Positions 1 to 8,730 of a stretch of 64,000 nt of DNA are shown here, piece after piece. The stretch comes from Chloroflexota bacterium (GTDB lineage: Bacteria > Chloroflexota > UBA6077 > FW602-bin22 > CADDYW01), in NCBI GenBank assembly GCA_021324795.1, contig JAJPIK010000093.1:41186-105185 (forward strand). Reading direction: 5' to 3'. A program made the translations under genes and the position numbers. Numbering within the stretch: position 1 is the first letter of the stretch; each line of letters begins with the position of its first letter. The notes beneath the pieces were generated by a model. That model saw only the letters and a list, made by a program, of their open reading frames with translations, made no database searches and was not told the origin of the DNA.

Positions 1-22
1 ACGTCAGGATCAAGTAAGGAGG

Positions 23-3000
23 ATGAGAGGCCCACTTGGGCTAGCGATTCATCTTCCGCGGCCGAGTCCTTCACGTGCAGTACGGCCCATCACCCAGCTT
101 GCGGTCAGGCGCTCAAGTCTGCTCGCTCCACCTTTGTCCGAGCTTACCATGGCGCGTAAGGCCATGGTAGTTCATCGCTCGGCAACTTTCAGCCACGCGC
201 GAAGCAAACTCATTCCCTCGACTCCCGGACGCTTCTATTCGTCGACGACCGATCTGACGCTGGTCTTGCCAATGGCCGATTGGAATGATGTGGGGGATCC
301 CGATGCTCCGAGTGAGCCAACTAGCGCGCCAGGGACGGGAGCGCTTCGACTCGGCCATCAGCCAAGCCGATTGACTGATCGTCCGAATCAATCGAGGCAA
401 GGCGACTTTTCTTCGGTAGCACGGGTCGCTGGCCCGCGAGAACTGGCAGGTGCGGATCGTAGAAGGCGGCGAGATCGCTCGCCGCCCGAGCTAGAAGCTG
501 TCATTCTGAGCCGCCACGGCGAGAAAGGACCTCCAGGGACGCGCGAGCGGCGACCTTCCGAGCTAACCGGAGATTCTTCGTTCCCCTCCGCTTCGCTCAG
601 AAAGACGGGATCGAGCCATTTCGCCAACAGAATCCAGAGTCATGGGCTCCCGGAAAGCCACCCGGCTTTGGCTAACGTCGCGATTACCCGTTCGGTCGCG
701 TTGGCTCGCCAACCATGGAAACGGCCCTCAGCAATCGTCTCTGCCATGCCAATTGTCTCCCACGTTTTGAGACCTATGAAGCAGCAGGGCGAGGAGCGAT
801 CGAGTTGGCCAGCCGTACTGTCGGTTAAGCCCGTCGCGTCGCTTCGTGACGGGTCTGCCAAGTTCAACGAGCTCTTGCTGATGGTCATTCCAGGCGCGGC
901 TAGGGAGGAATCTCCAGGGATGCGACCGGGAGATATCTCTGACCTGGCGCTGGACCTCTCGACCGATGTCTGGGAGCATGAGACGAATCTTAGTAGCTCC
1001 ACTGCTCCCCCGGTTGCCTCCGAGTCGACAGATGCCGATTGGTCCACGAGCAGACGAAACCGATCGGCTCGCTCCTCTCAAGTCGTTTTCTCTGCCCAAG
1101 CCGGACCGGCCGCCCGCAAGGGCTCAGTGAACACCGGGACGCCTCTAAGCCGTTGGTCAGCCTGGCAAGCGGTCCGATCATCCTTACCGGCACTCTCTCT
1201 CGCTGGATTCAATACTCCCGAGCCAGCCATCAGGGATAGGGCCTGGCAGCGCCAGCAGCTCGCGGCCTCGCGTGATGTCATGCCGCCCGAGCAGCGTTTG
1301 GTCCTCTCTTCTCAGTCTCTACCGTTCGCACCGCCGTTGGAAGTCGCGGCCTCCGCCGCGTTGGCCGCCAGCCGATCGACGCGCCGGCATCGGTGGGTTG
1401 AGCCGGCAGCGACGGGACCTTCACTCCGTCGGCAGCCGGTGGCATCCCAGGTGCGAGAGCCCAGTGTCCAGGCTGAGCGGATAGCTTCTCGCCACGGCGA
1501 TGCACCCGCGAAGCTCAGCGCCCTTTTGCAAACTGTCATTCCGAGCGCGTCTAGTCTTGTCCCGATCGCGAGAGAGCGAGAGGAACCTCCGCAGACGCAG
1601 GGAAGAGATTCCTCGCTGCGGCTCGGAATGACAAGTTCAACGGACTTGGCGGAGGGACGACAGTGGGAATCTGCTTTTTCCTCCTTCGTTTTGGATCGGT
1701 ACGGTCTCATCCCGGAGTTGGAACCTTTCCCTTCTGAGTCCTCTGGCAATTTTGAAACGCGGGGCCGTGCCCCGCGTCCGATTCGGTGGTGGCCTACTTC
1801 GGCGCCACGAGATCTGCCGAGCATCACGGGCATCATCACGAAAGCCACGAAGATAGGCGAAAGTGCGCGAAACCCCGAGATGAGGGCGCAATCTTCCCTA
1901 TCCTTCCTGAGACTTGGCAACATCCGTGTTCCAAACGTTGGAGTCATCAGCGGAGAACAGCAGCCAAGATTATCAGCGGCTGGCCCGGCGGACCAGGCAA
2001 CTTCTCTCGCGTCGAAGAAGGTAACCGAGCGAGCGTTGTACCGTACCCGTTTACCGATTTCCACGCAAGTCCGGCGAGCTCCAGCGATAGCCAACCGAGC
2101 GGATTATCTCCTTCCGAGTCGGGGGAAATGGAGCGAGCAATCGGCAGAGCATTCTGGTGGCGCGGTCAGAGCGGTCCGTGTCAGCCGCTGGTCCGCGCTC
2201 CCGTATTGGGCAGACGATAGCGAGTTATCCCCGATCCTTCCGGCTCCAGCGGAAGCCATACTAACGAGCAGTATCATCACCCAATGGCTAGCTTCCCATT
2301 CGGACCTGAGCAGGAGGGGGCTCCCCCCCGTGCGACCAAGTTACGCCGTGCCTTATCACGACCATGGTTCATCCGCCACGTTGGGGGGGCATTTGCTACC
2401 CATTATTCCGAGCGTGGCTAACTTTGTCCCGATCAGGGAGGAGAGGGAATTTCGGTGGCCCCGTAAGGGAGACTCTTCGCCGCAGCTCGAAATAACTAGG
2501 TCGATGGTCTTGCTGGATGCTCCACTTCGCTTGCCACGAGGTAGGAAATCGCGAGGAGAAAAGACAGGTGGTGGGTCTACTCCTCAGTGGCACTCGCCCC
2601 GTGCCATTCCTGGCATCGGAGGTTCGTACCAATATATCGGGGAACATACTCTTAACTCCTTGCCGCTCGTGGTGGCAACGGAGCTCGTCGGGGAACGCGA
2701 CGAGCCCGGTTCAACGAATGGCGCCAAGGAAACGCCAGGTCACGGGCGACTGGGTGGGTTTGCCATCCGACCAGGGGAAACTCCGATGACGCTGGAGGCA
2801 TGGGCCTATCCACCAAGCCCCCCCCTAACGCTTCTGTCCGAGTCCCCGGTACCGGAATCGTCCGCGGCGCGGACGATTGACATGGATGGACATAACGGGC
2901 GCATGGCGGTTTCGCCACGCCCTGCTGCCTCGACGCCAGCATCGACCGTCGTGCAGCGGCAGGTGGCCGCACCCGAGGTGGCCGAAAAGCCGGCGGTAGA

Positions 3001-3100
3001 TCTGGATACGCTGGCGCGCCAGGTTTACGCCCTGCTCAAGCAGCGCCTGGCAGTAGAACGCGAGCGGCTCGGTCGACACAGTGGACGGCGCGGCTGGTAG
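23..3100 (+). CDS. eCIS-locus protein of unknown function with in-frame palindromic repeats
   Basis: A 1025-codon ORF opens immediately after a GGAGG box that follows what looks like the stop of an upstream gene, so it is mid-operon; the zero spacing leaves the exact start uncertain. Most of the protein is rich in Arg, Ser, Pro and Ala and has no domain I recognise. Only the last ~60 residues (VVQRQVAAPEVAEK, then VDLDTLARQVYALLKQRL and VERERLGR) resemble the short Arg-rich C-terminal motif of small proteins often found just before the LysM gene in eCIS loci. The middle contains degenerate internal repeats (NELLLMVIPG, SALLQTVIPS, GHLLPIIPS) that coincide with four copies of a palindromic DNA element, all in one frame. 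The usual family member would be far shorter, so expansion by repeat insertion is inferred. An effector or assembly-factor role is possible but unsupported. Confidence 0.6.
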   Translation: MRGPLGLAIHLPRPSPSRAVRPITQLAVRRSSLLAPPLSELTMARKAMVVHRSATFSHARSKLIPSTPGRFYSSTTDLTLVLPMADWNDVGDPDAPSEPTSAPGTGALRLGHQPSRLTDRPNQSRQGDFSSVARVAGPRELAGADRRRRRDRSPPELEAVILSRHGEKGPPGTRERRPSELTGDSSFPSASLRKTGSSHFANRIQSHGLPESHPALANVAITRSVALARQPWKRPSAIVSAMPIVSHVLRPMKQQGEERSSWPAVLSVKPVASLRDGSAKFNELLLMVIPGAAREESPGMRPGDISDLALDLSTDVWEHETNLSSSTAPPVASESTDADWSTSRRNRSARSSQVVFSAQAGPAARKGSVNTGTPLSRWSAWQAVRSSLPALSLAGFNTPEPAIRDRAWQRQQLAASRDVMPPEQRLVLSSQSLPFAPPLEVAASAALAASRSTRRHRWVEPAATGPSLRRQPVASQVREPSVQAERIASRHGDAPAKLSALLQTVIPSASSLVPIAREREEPPQTQGRDSSLRLGMTSSTDLAEGRQWESAFSSFVLDRYGLIPELEPFPSESSGNFETRGRAPRPIRWWPTSAPRDLPSITGIITKATKIGESARNPEMRAQSSLSFLRLGNIRVPNVGVISGEQQPRLSAAGPADQATSLASKKVTERALYRTRLPISTQVRRAPAIANRADYLLPSRGKWSEQSAEHSGGAVRAVRVSRWSALPYWADDSELSPILPAPAEAILTSSIITQWLASHSDLSRRGLPPVRPSYAVPYHDHGSSATLGGHLLPIIPSVANFVPIREEREFRWPRKGDSSPQLEITRSMVLLDAPLRLPRGRKSRGEKTGGGSTPQWHSPRAIPGIGGSYQYIGEHTLNSLPLVVATELVGERDEPGSTNGAKETPGHGRLGGFAIRPGETPMTLEAWAYPPSPPLTLLSESPVPESSAARTIDMDGHNGRMAVSPRPAASTPASTVVQRQVAAPEVAEKPAVDLDTLARQVYALLKQRLAVERERLGRHSGRRGW
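500..606 (+). repeat. Palindromic repeat element, copy 1
   Basis: Ends are GTCATTCTGAGC and GCTCAGAAAGAC, a 12-bp inverted repeat with one mismatch, 107 bp overall. Reading the minus strand gives the familiar ...SEAEG...LRMT pattern typical of widespread bacterial interspersed repeats. It lies in frame within the first ORF. Confidence 0.7.
884..948 (+). repeat. Palindromic repeat element, copy 2 (partial)
   Basis: Begins GTCATTCCAGGC and shares the CTCCAGGGA core with copy 1. A clear matching right end was not found, so it looks truncated or decayed; the right boundary is approximate. Same strand and reading phase as the other copies. Confidence 0.5.
1535..1632 (+). repeat. Palindromic repeat element, copy 3 (best preserved)
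   Basis: Perfect 12-bp terminal inverted repeats, GTCATTCCGAGC and GCTCGGAATGAC, bound a 98-bp element. The minus strand reads VIPSRSEESLP...LGMTV, the classic translation of a common interspersed repeat. It lies in frame within the first ORF. Confidence 0.8.
2402..2496 (+). repeat. Palindromic repeat element, copy 4 (diverged)
   Basis: Ends ATTATTCCGAGC and GCTCGAAATAAC are a decayed version of the copy 3 termini. The 11-mer TTGTCCCGATC is shared with copy 3 at the equivalent place. 95 bp, same strand and phase as the others. Confidence 0.65.
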
Positions 3101-3124
3101 GCAAAGGAAGCGAAAGGAGACGAT

Positions 3125-3826
3125 ATGCCGGGCATTAGCGCGACTTCGGGAAAACCGGTCAAAGCGTACATCTGGAACGAGGATAAGAACCAGAAGGTTG
3201 TCGATTGCCTCTTCAATCCAACCGAATATAGCTTTACCAAGACGAACTCCTGGGCGCCAGGCAACCTGATTGGCCGGGATCTGCCACTCGCCAATTTTCA
3301 GGGAGGGGGTGCAACCACCTTGACGGTGTCTTTGCTCTTTGATACATATAGCTTGCCCTCGATTTCTGGCCAAGCGAGCGAGACCCCCCAGGATGTCCGA
3401 GATTACACGGAGAAAGTGTTCAATTTGATGAAAGTCGATCCGAGCCTGAAGGACTCGGAGAGCAAGAGCAGCCGCCCGCCTCGAGTCAGCTTTCGCTGGG
3501 GCAATTCCTGGAGCTTCAAAGCGGTGATCACGAGTATCACCCAACGCTTCACCCTTTTCACATCCGAGGGCAAGCCGGTCCGGGCAACTCTCGACGTTAC
3601 CTTCCAACAGATCGAGCAAGAGGGCACCTACCCCCCCCAGAATCCAACCTCGATCGCCGAGGTCGAGAAGGTCCACGTCGTCAGCCCGGGCGAGACGATT
3701 GACGCGATTGCCTTCAAGGAGTACGGTGACGCGCGGAAGTGGACCTTGATCGCCGATTTCAATAACCTGGATAATCCGCTACGAATTCGGCCGGGCCAGA
3801 CCCTGGCGATCCCACCCGCCAAGTAA
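3125..3826 (+). CDS. eCIS tube/hub adaptor protein with C-terminal LysM (Afp7/Pvc7-like)
   Basis: A 233-residue protein. The N-terminal ~160 residues match the contractile injection system tube-protein domain (KAYIWNEDKNQ, then CLFNPTEYSFTKTNSW, LTVSLLFDTY, RVSFRWGNSWSFKAVITS). Residues ~185-233 form a LysM module (VVSPGETIDAIAFKEYGDARKWTLIA..., ending RPGQTLAIP). In Afp/PVC particles the homologue sits between the inner tube and the spike. The ATG follows AAAGGAG by a normal distance. It lies 24 nt after the previous ORF and 15 nt before the spike gene, so it is clearly in the same operon. Function by family; the assignment is firm. Confidence 0.9.
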   Translation: MPGISATSGKPVKAYIWNEDKNQKVVDCLFNPTEYSFTKTNSWAPGNLIGRDLPLANFQGGGATTLTVSLLFDTYSLPSISGQASETPQDVRDYTEKVFNLMKVDPSLKDSESKSSRPPRVSFRWGNSWSFKAVITSITQRFTLFTSEGKPVRATLDVTFQQIEQEGTYPPQNPTSIAEVEKVHVVSPGETIDAIAFKEYGDARKWTLIADFNNLDNPLRIRPGQTLAIPPAK

Positions 3827-3841
3827 GGGAGCAAGACCGCG

Positions 3842-5680
3842 ATGGGTGTCGACGCGCGAGAGTTCACGTCAACGGTCCACATCAAAGTGAACGGAGCCCG
3901 ACTATCCGACGACCGGATGCGACGGGTGTCCGAGGTGGTCGTCGAACAAAGCTTGCACCTGCCCGACATGTGCGTCATTCGCATGCACGACGTTGGCGAC
4001 GACACCAATCCGGGGCGAGTTGCGTACTTCAAAAACCTTGATGCCGATGCCTTTCCGATTGGCGCCGAGGTCGAGATCGAGATGGGACGGCAAGCCGAAC
4101 CGTCCGCGGTCTTCAAAGGCGAGATCACCACTGTCGAGCTCGACATCGGCCTGGGGCACGCGCCGATGCTCGTCATCCGTGGCTTTGCCCGCTCGCACCG
4201 CCTCCATCGCGGCCGTCAGAGCAAGTCATATCTCAATGTGACTGATTCCGACGTGGTGTCGAAGATTGGCCAGGAGGTCGGGCTGCAAGTTCAGGTGGAT
4301 CCGACGACGACGGTTCATGACTACCTGTTCCAGACGAATCAGACGAACTGGGAGTTCCTCAAAGAACGAGCAAGCCGCGTCGGTTACGAGCTCTTTGTCG
4401 ACGATCGCACCCTCCACTTTCGTAAGCCAAAGAATGGCCAGGAGATGGCGTCAGAACTGAAGCTTTGGGAGAACTTACTTAGCCTACGGGTCAAAGTCAC
4501 CTCAGCGTTTCAGGCGGAATCAGTGGTGGTTCGGAGCTGGGACCCGAAGACCAAAGAAGCAGTGGTTGGCACGGCGAGCAAAGGGAAGCTTGCCCCCTCA
4601 ACCGGAATCGGGAAGACCGGTGCGCAGATGGCCTCCGAGTTCGGCTCGGCCACGGTCTATATCGTCAATCGGCCGGTCGGCAGTCAGTCCGAGGCGGACG
4701 CGCTTGCCGAGGCCATATACGATACTCTCGACGGATCGTACATCCAGGCGGAGGGACTTTGCCTCGGGGATCCTGCGATACGCCCCGGAATGACGATTGA
4801 GCTCAAGACCGTCGGCGAACGGTTGAATGGAAAGTATTATCTGACCTCGGCTACCCACACTCTGAGCAGCGAGGGGTATACGACGTCGTTCGTGGTCAGC
4901 GGGCGGCAGACCGACTCCTTGCTCGAGCTTGTCGACTCGCGCGGTGACACTCCGCCGGCCTTACCGAGCGTCGTCGTCGGCGTGGTCACCGACAATACTG
5001 ACCCGGATGAGAACCTCGGCCGAGTGAAAGTCAAATTCCCCTGGCTGGCCGACGATCAGAGCTGGTGGGCACGCCTGGCCAGCCCCATGGCGGGTAATGG
5101 GCGTGGCTTCTACTACCTGCCTGAAGTCGACGACGAAGTCCTGGTTGCCTTCGAGCATGGCGACGTCACCCGTCCGTACATTCTGGGTGCGCTTTGGAAT
5201 GGCAAGGATACGCCTCCGAAGAAAAACAGCGAAGTTATTAGCGGTAGCAAAGTCAATCAGCGCATCATCAAAACTCGAGCCGGTCATACAATTACGCTCG
5301 ACGATACCGATGGTTCGGAGCTGATCTCGGTGATCGACAAAACCGGCAACAACCTGTTCAAGATCGAGTCATCAAGCAATAAAATTACCATTCAAGCCGA
5401 CGGCGACGTGGCGATCACGGCGAAAGGGAAAGTCACGGTGAATGCCCAGCAGGACGTCGACGTCTCGGCAACCGGTAACGCCACTGTCAAAGCGCAGCAG
5501 AACGTCGACGTCGAAGCAACGGGCAATGCAACCGTGAAGGCGACCGGCAACGCCTCGGTACAGGCCAACGGGAACCTCGATCTGAAAGGCTCGATGGTGA
5601 ACGTCGAGGCACAAGGAACGATGTCGATCAAAGCCAACGGCCCGCTCTCACTCCAGGGAGCAATTGTTAATATCAACTAG
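3842..5680 (+). CDS. VgrG/gp27-gp5-like spike protein (Afp8-like)
   Basis: A 612-residue spike. Residues ~1-360 form the gp27-like hub (phage late control D type; motifs SHRLHRGRQSKSYLNVTDSD and TNWEFLKERASRVGYELFVD). Residues ~375-465 form the gp5-like OB fold (VVGVVTDNTDPDENLGRVKVKFPW, then GFYYLPEVDDEVLVAFEHGD). A repetitive C-terminal beta-prism follows (~515-612) built of short units such as GNATVKAQQNVDVEA and GNASVQANGNLDLKG. It trimerises to make the membrane-piercing spike capped by the PAAR protein encoded next. No extra C-terminal effector domain is fused: the protein ends in the prism. SD GGGAG precedes the ATG. Confidence 0.93.
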   Translation: MGVDAREFTSTVHIKVNGARLSDDRMRRVSEVVVEQSLHLPDMCVIRMHDVGDDTNPGRVAYFKNLDADAFPIGAEVEIEMGRQAEPSAVFKGEITTVELDIGLGHAPMLVIRGFARSHRLHRGRQSKSYLNVTDSDVVSKIGQEVGLQVQVDPTTTVHDYLFQTNQTNWEFLKERASRVGYELFVDDRTLHFRKPKNGQEMASELKLWENLLSLRVKVTSAFQAESVVVRSWDPKTKEAVVGTASKGKLAPSTGIGKTGAQMASEFGSATVYIVNRPVGSQSEADALAEAIYDTLDGSYIQAEGLCLGDPAIRPGMTIELKTVGERLNGKYYLTSATHTLSSEGYTTSFVVSGRQTDSLLELVDSRGDTPPALPSVVVGVVTDNTDPDENLGRVKVKFPWLADDQSWWARLASPMAGNGRGFYYLPEVDDEVLVAFEHGDVTRPYILGALWNGKDTPPKKNSEVISGSKVNQRIIKTRAGHTITLDDTDGSELISVIDKTGNNLFKIESSSNKITIQADGDVAITAKGKVTVNAQQDVDVSATGNATVKAQQNVDVEATGNATVKATGNASVQANGNLDLKGSMVNVEAQGTMSIKANGPLSLQGAIVNIN

Positions 5681-5696
5681 CCAGTAAGAGCAGCCA

Positions 5697-6101
5697 ATGG
5701 GCATGCCAGCCGCCAAGCTCGGCGATAAGGTCATCGGCACGGATATTCATATTGTGATGGTTCCCGCGCCGCCGGGGCCGCCGGTCCCGACACCGCTGCC
5801 CCATCCGTTCACCGGGATCATCAATAGTGGCTGTAGCACGAACGTCATGATCATGGGCGCGCCGGCTGCGACGGTGGGAAGCCAGGCCCAAAATATACCG
5901 CCCCACCTGCCAACGCCGCCGGGGGTCTCGTTTCAAGTGCCCCCTACCAATCAGGCGACGATCATCAAGGGCAGCGCGACAGTGATGATCAACAAGAAGC
6001 CGGCGGCCCGGATGGGTGATACCGCTATGACTTGTAACGATCCGGCCCCCTTGCCCAACGGTATGGTGGTCGCGGCCGGCACGGTTATGATCGGTGGCTA
6101 G
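5697..6101 (+). CDS. PAAR-like spike-tip protein
   Basis: A 134-residue protein with the two-lobed PAAR-like pattern: MPAAKLGDKVIGTDIHIV, PFTGIINSGCSTNVMIMGAPAATVGS, SATVMINKKPAARMGDTAMTCND and a final AAGTVMIGG. Such proteins sit as a sharp cone on the VgrG trimer. The gene starts 16 nt after the spike gene with only a weak ribosome site, which suggests translational coupling. The Pro-rich stretch around residues 22-37 (PAPPGPPVPTPLPHP) is longer than in a minimal PAAR and may be a surface loop. Confidence 0.88.
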   Translation: MGMPAAKLGDKVIGTDIHIVMVPAPPGPPVPTPLPHPFTGIINSGCSTNVMIMGAPAATVGSQAQNIPPHLPTPPGVSFQVPPTNQATIIKGSATVMINKKPAARMGDTAMTCNDPAPLPNGMVVAAGTVMIGG

Positions 6102-6110
6102 GAGGTAAGG

Positions 6111-6533
6111 ATGCCCGACGAAGGCAGCAGCGAGCGGATCCGGAGCTTCATCGGCGCCGGTTGGGCGTTTCCTTTTGGTGTCGACGGACGGGGCGGCATC
6201 GCCCTCGCCTCGGAAGACGAGGCCATCCGTCGCTCGATCTTGCTTATCCTATCGACAGCGCGCGGGGAACGGCGGATGCGTCCCTATTTCGGTTGCGGCA
6301 TCCACGACCTCGTTTTTGCGCCGGCCGATGCGACGACCGTCGGTCTAATTCGGTATCACGTGACCGACGCCCTGGCTTGGTGGGAGCCGCGAATCACCGT
6401 GACTGACGTCGCGGCCGAACTCGACGCGGATGAGCCGGGCCGCATCACTGTGATCGTTACCTACGTTATCAAGGCGACCGGCGACGAGCGCAATCTGACC
6501 TATCCGTTTTACTTGATTCCAGGGGAGGAGTAA
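6111..6533 (+). CDS. GPW/gp25-like baseplate protein (Afp9-like)
   Basis: A 140-residue protein with the gp25 core: GWAFPFGVDGRGGIALAS near the N-terminus, then EDEAIRRSILLILSTARGERRMRPYFGCGIHDLVF and a C-terminal beta stretch RITVIVTYVIKATGDERNLTYPFYL. In T4-like and eCIS baseplates gp25 joins the wedge to the central hub and starts sheath assembly. An excellent GGAGG box lies just upstream, overlapping the end of the PAAR gene. Length and motif order fit the family. The next gene begins within 6 nt. Confidence 0.92.
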   Translation: MPDEGSSERIRSFIGAGWAFPFGVDGRGGIALASEDEAIRRSILLILSTARGERRMRPYFGCGIHDLVFAPADATTVGLIRYHVTDALAWWEPRITVTDVAAELDADEPGRITVIVTYVIKATGDERNLTYPFYLIPGEE

Positions 6534-6538
6534 ACGTG

Positions 6539-8716
6539 ATGCCGCCGACGACGCCGATCATTGATCCGCGTAACTTTCAGGACCTCGTCGACGAGGCCAA
6601 GCGGCGGATTCCCCAATATTGCCCGGAGTGGACCGACCACAACGTGAGCGATCCGGGGGTGACCCTGATCGAGCTGTTCGCGTGGATGACCGACATTCTC
6701 CTCTATCGCTTGAACAAGGTTCCGGACCGGGATTATCTGAAGTTCTTGGAACTGATCGGCGCTCATCCCCACCCGGCGGTGCCGGCCAGCGCCGAGCTGA
6801 CTTTCTGGCTGACTGCTCCCCAGCGCGAGACCAAGCTCATCCCGCGCGGCACCGAGGTGGCAACCCGGCAGACCGAGACGCGCCCGGCGGTCACCTTCAC
6901 GACTGACTCGCTGCTCCGCATCCGGGTGCCGCAGCTCCGATACTGGGTGCTCGCCCGCTCTCGCCCATCCGGCGGGACGACGGGCGACGCGTACGAGGAC
7001 GTGTCCAATCGCCTCACCTGGGAGAACGCGGCGGTTCCCGTCTTCCAAGAGGTGCCCCACGAAGGCGATGCCTTCTACCTCGGCTTCCAGGAGAACCTGG
7101 CGGGCCACGTCGTGCGGCTCAATTTGCGTTGTGAGCGGCTGGAAGCCTTGAATATCAATCAGGAAGATCCACCGCTTACCTGGGAGTTCTGGAACGGCGA
7201 CGATTGGGCACCGCTGCTGCCACCGGCCGACGAGCTGGTGCTCTTGCGCCAGCTCGAGCCGGAATGCGCCGAGCTTGGTCCTCGCCTGGACGATACGCGC
7301 GGCTTGAACCGGAACGGCCGGGTTCTCTTGTTCTTCCCACGCACCTGTGCGATGCGCCAACTGCGGATTGGCGACCGGGCGCTCGAAGCCTGCTGGGTGC
7401 GCTGCCGGGCTGGGCGGCGGCGCCAAGACGAACGCTTCTACGATCGCTCGCCCGTTCTCCAGGGCTTCGTCTCCGAAAGTATCGGCGGGATGGTGCTCGC
7501 CAGCCATGCGCACGAGATCGTCGGCGAAACGCTCGGCCGGAGCGACGGGACGCCGGGCCAGTCGTTCAGTCTGCTCTATCCGCCCGTCTTGCCGCGCCGG
7601 ACCGAAGGCGACCTACCAGAGACAATCGAGGTCCAGCGCCCGGACGGTGGCTGGGAGCGCTGGCGCGAGGTCGAGCACTTTGCCGACTCGACCCCCACCG
7701 ATTCCCACTTTGTCCTCGACGATCTGACCGGAGAGGTGCGCTTCGGACCACGCCTACGCGAGCCCGGCGGGGAGGAGCGTCAGTACGGACGGGTTCCACC
7801 GAAGGGGTGCTTGATCCGCATGACTCGTTACCGCAGCGGAGGTGGAGCGGTGGGCAACGTCGGCCGAGGAACCCTGGTCGTCCCGAAGTCGGCATCCGAG
7901 CTTTCTTACGTCAAATGGGTGATCAACTTGCGACCGGCGACCGGCGGCCGCGACCGCGAAAGCCTCGAGGCGTTCAAGCTGCGGGGGCCCAAGCTGGTAC
8001 GCACCCGCGAGGTCGCGGTCACCCGCGCCGATTTCGAGTACCTGGCGCGTGAAGCTTCACCTCAGACCGCCCGCGTCTGCTGCATTCCGGTCTCGGCGCA
8101 GCCAGGCCCCGATGGCAGGCTAAATGGCGGAAGGGATGGTAGCGCGACCGGTCACCTGAACAGATCTGCCCCGAGCTACGTTCGTTTGCTGCTGGTGCCG
8201 GCCGTTCCGACGACCGACGAGTACGTGCCGCGAGTCCAGCTCGAGCTAACTCCCGAAGCACGGCGCGAGCTCTGCCGGAAAGTACGGGCCTTTCTGGCCG
8301 AGCGCTGCCCGGTGACCACCGAGCTGGCGGTGGGACTTGCCGATTACCGGTGGGTGAGCGTCCGCGCAAACCTCGTGATGAAGCGCCGGCCCGACGTGGA
8401 AGCGGTGGAACAGGAGGCATTGCGCAAGCGGGTCCAGGACGAGGCAGCGCGGCTCCTTTATCGCTTTATCCAGCCGGTCACCGGCGGCCCGAACGGGGAC
8501 GGCTGGCCCTTTGGCAAGTCGTTGACGCTGGGCGACGTCTATCCCTTGCTGCAGACCATCGCCGACGTCGAATACGTCGAAGAAGTGCGCTTCCGATCGG
8601 TCACATTCGCAGCCGACGGAACGCGCCAGCTTGGCACCGAGGAGAGATTGATTCGCTTGGCGGAGACCGAGGTCCTCTGTTCCGATCTCCACGAAATTAT
8701 CGTGACCGAGGAATAG
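6539..8716 (+). CDS. Baseplate J-like wedge protein (Afp11-like)
   Basis: About 725 residues. The N-terminus has the diagnostic WTDHNVSDPGVTLIELFAWMTDILLYRLNKVPDR stretch (positions ~30-65, shown by TDHNVSDPGVTLIEL), followed by baseplate J-type regions (YRSGGGAVGNVGRGTLVVPKS, GRDRESLEAFKLRGPKLVRT) and a C-terminal TLGDVYPLLQTIADVEYVEEV motif. It forms the main wedge of the baseplate. GGGGAGGAG lies just upstream; both a GTG at 6536 and the ATG at 6539 are in frame, and ATG is preferred on spacing. Start codon uncertain by one codon, function secure. Confidence 0.92.
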   Translation: MPPTTPIIDPRNFQDLVDEAKRRIPQYCPEWTDHNVSDPGVTLIELFAWMTDILLYRLNKVPDRDYLKFLELIGAHPHPAVPASAELTFWLTAPQRETKLIPRGTEVATRQTETRPAVTFTTDSLLRIRVPQLRYWVLARSRPSGGTTGDAYEDVSNRLTWENAAVPVFQEVPHEGDAFYLGFQENLAGHVVRLNLRCERLEALNINQEDPPLTWEFWNGDDWAPLLPPADELVLLRQLEPECAELGPRLDDTRGLNRNGRVLLFFPRTCAMRQLRIGDRALEACWVRCRAGRRRQDERFYDRSPVLQGFVSESIGGMVLASHAHEIVGETLGRSDGTPGQSFSLLYPPVLPRRTEGDLPETIEVQRPDGGWERWREVEHFADSTPTDSHFVLDDLTGEVRFGPRLREPGGEERQYGRVPPKGCLIRMTRYRSGGGAVGNVGRGTLVVPKSASELSYVKWVINLRPATGGRDRESLEAFKLRGPKLVRTREVAVTRADFEYLAREASPQTARVCCIPVSAQPGPDGRLNGGRDGSATGHLNRSAPSYVRLLLVPAVPTTDEYVPRVQLELTPEARRELCRKVRAFLAERCPVTTELAVGLADYRWVSVRANLVMKRRPDVEAVEQEALRKRVQDEAARLLYRFIQPVTGGPNGDGWPFGKSLTLGDVYPLLQTIADVEYVEEVRFRSVTFAADGTRQLGTEERLIRLAETEVLCSDLHEIIVTEE

Positions 8717-8730
8717 GGGGAAGCTGGCGC

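Noticed and set aside
1312..2094. Long minus-strand reading frame (260 codons) over the first eCIS ORF
   Set aside because: It contains the VIPSRSEES...LGMT text, which is the usual translation of an interspersed DNA repeat, and has no ribosome site; the plus-strand frame is longer and fits the operon.
5380..5680. Repetitive end of the spike gene as a possible CRISPR-like or tandem DNA repeat
   Set aside because: The periodicity is at protein level (beta-prism units such as GNATVKA) and the DNA units are unequal; it is a normal VgrG feature.
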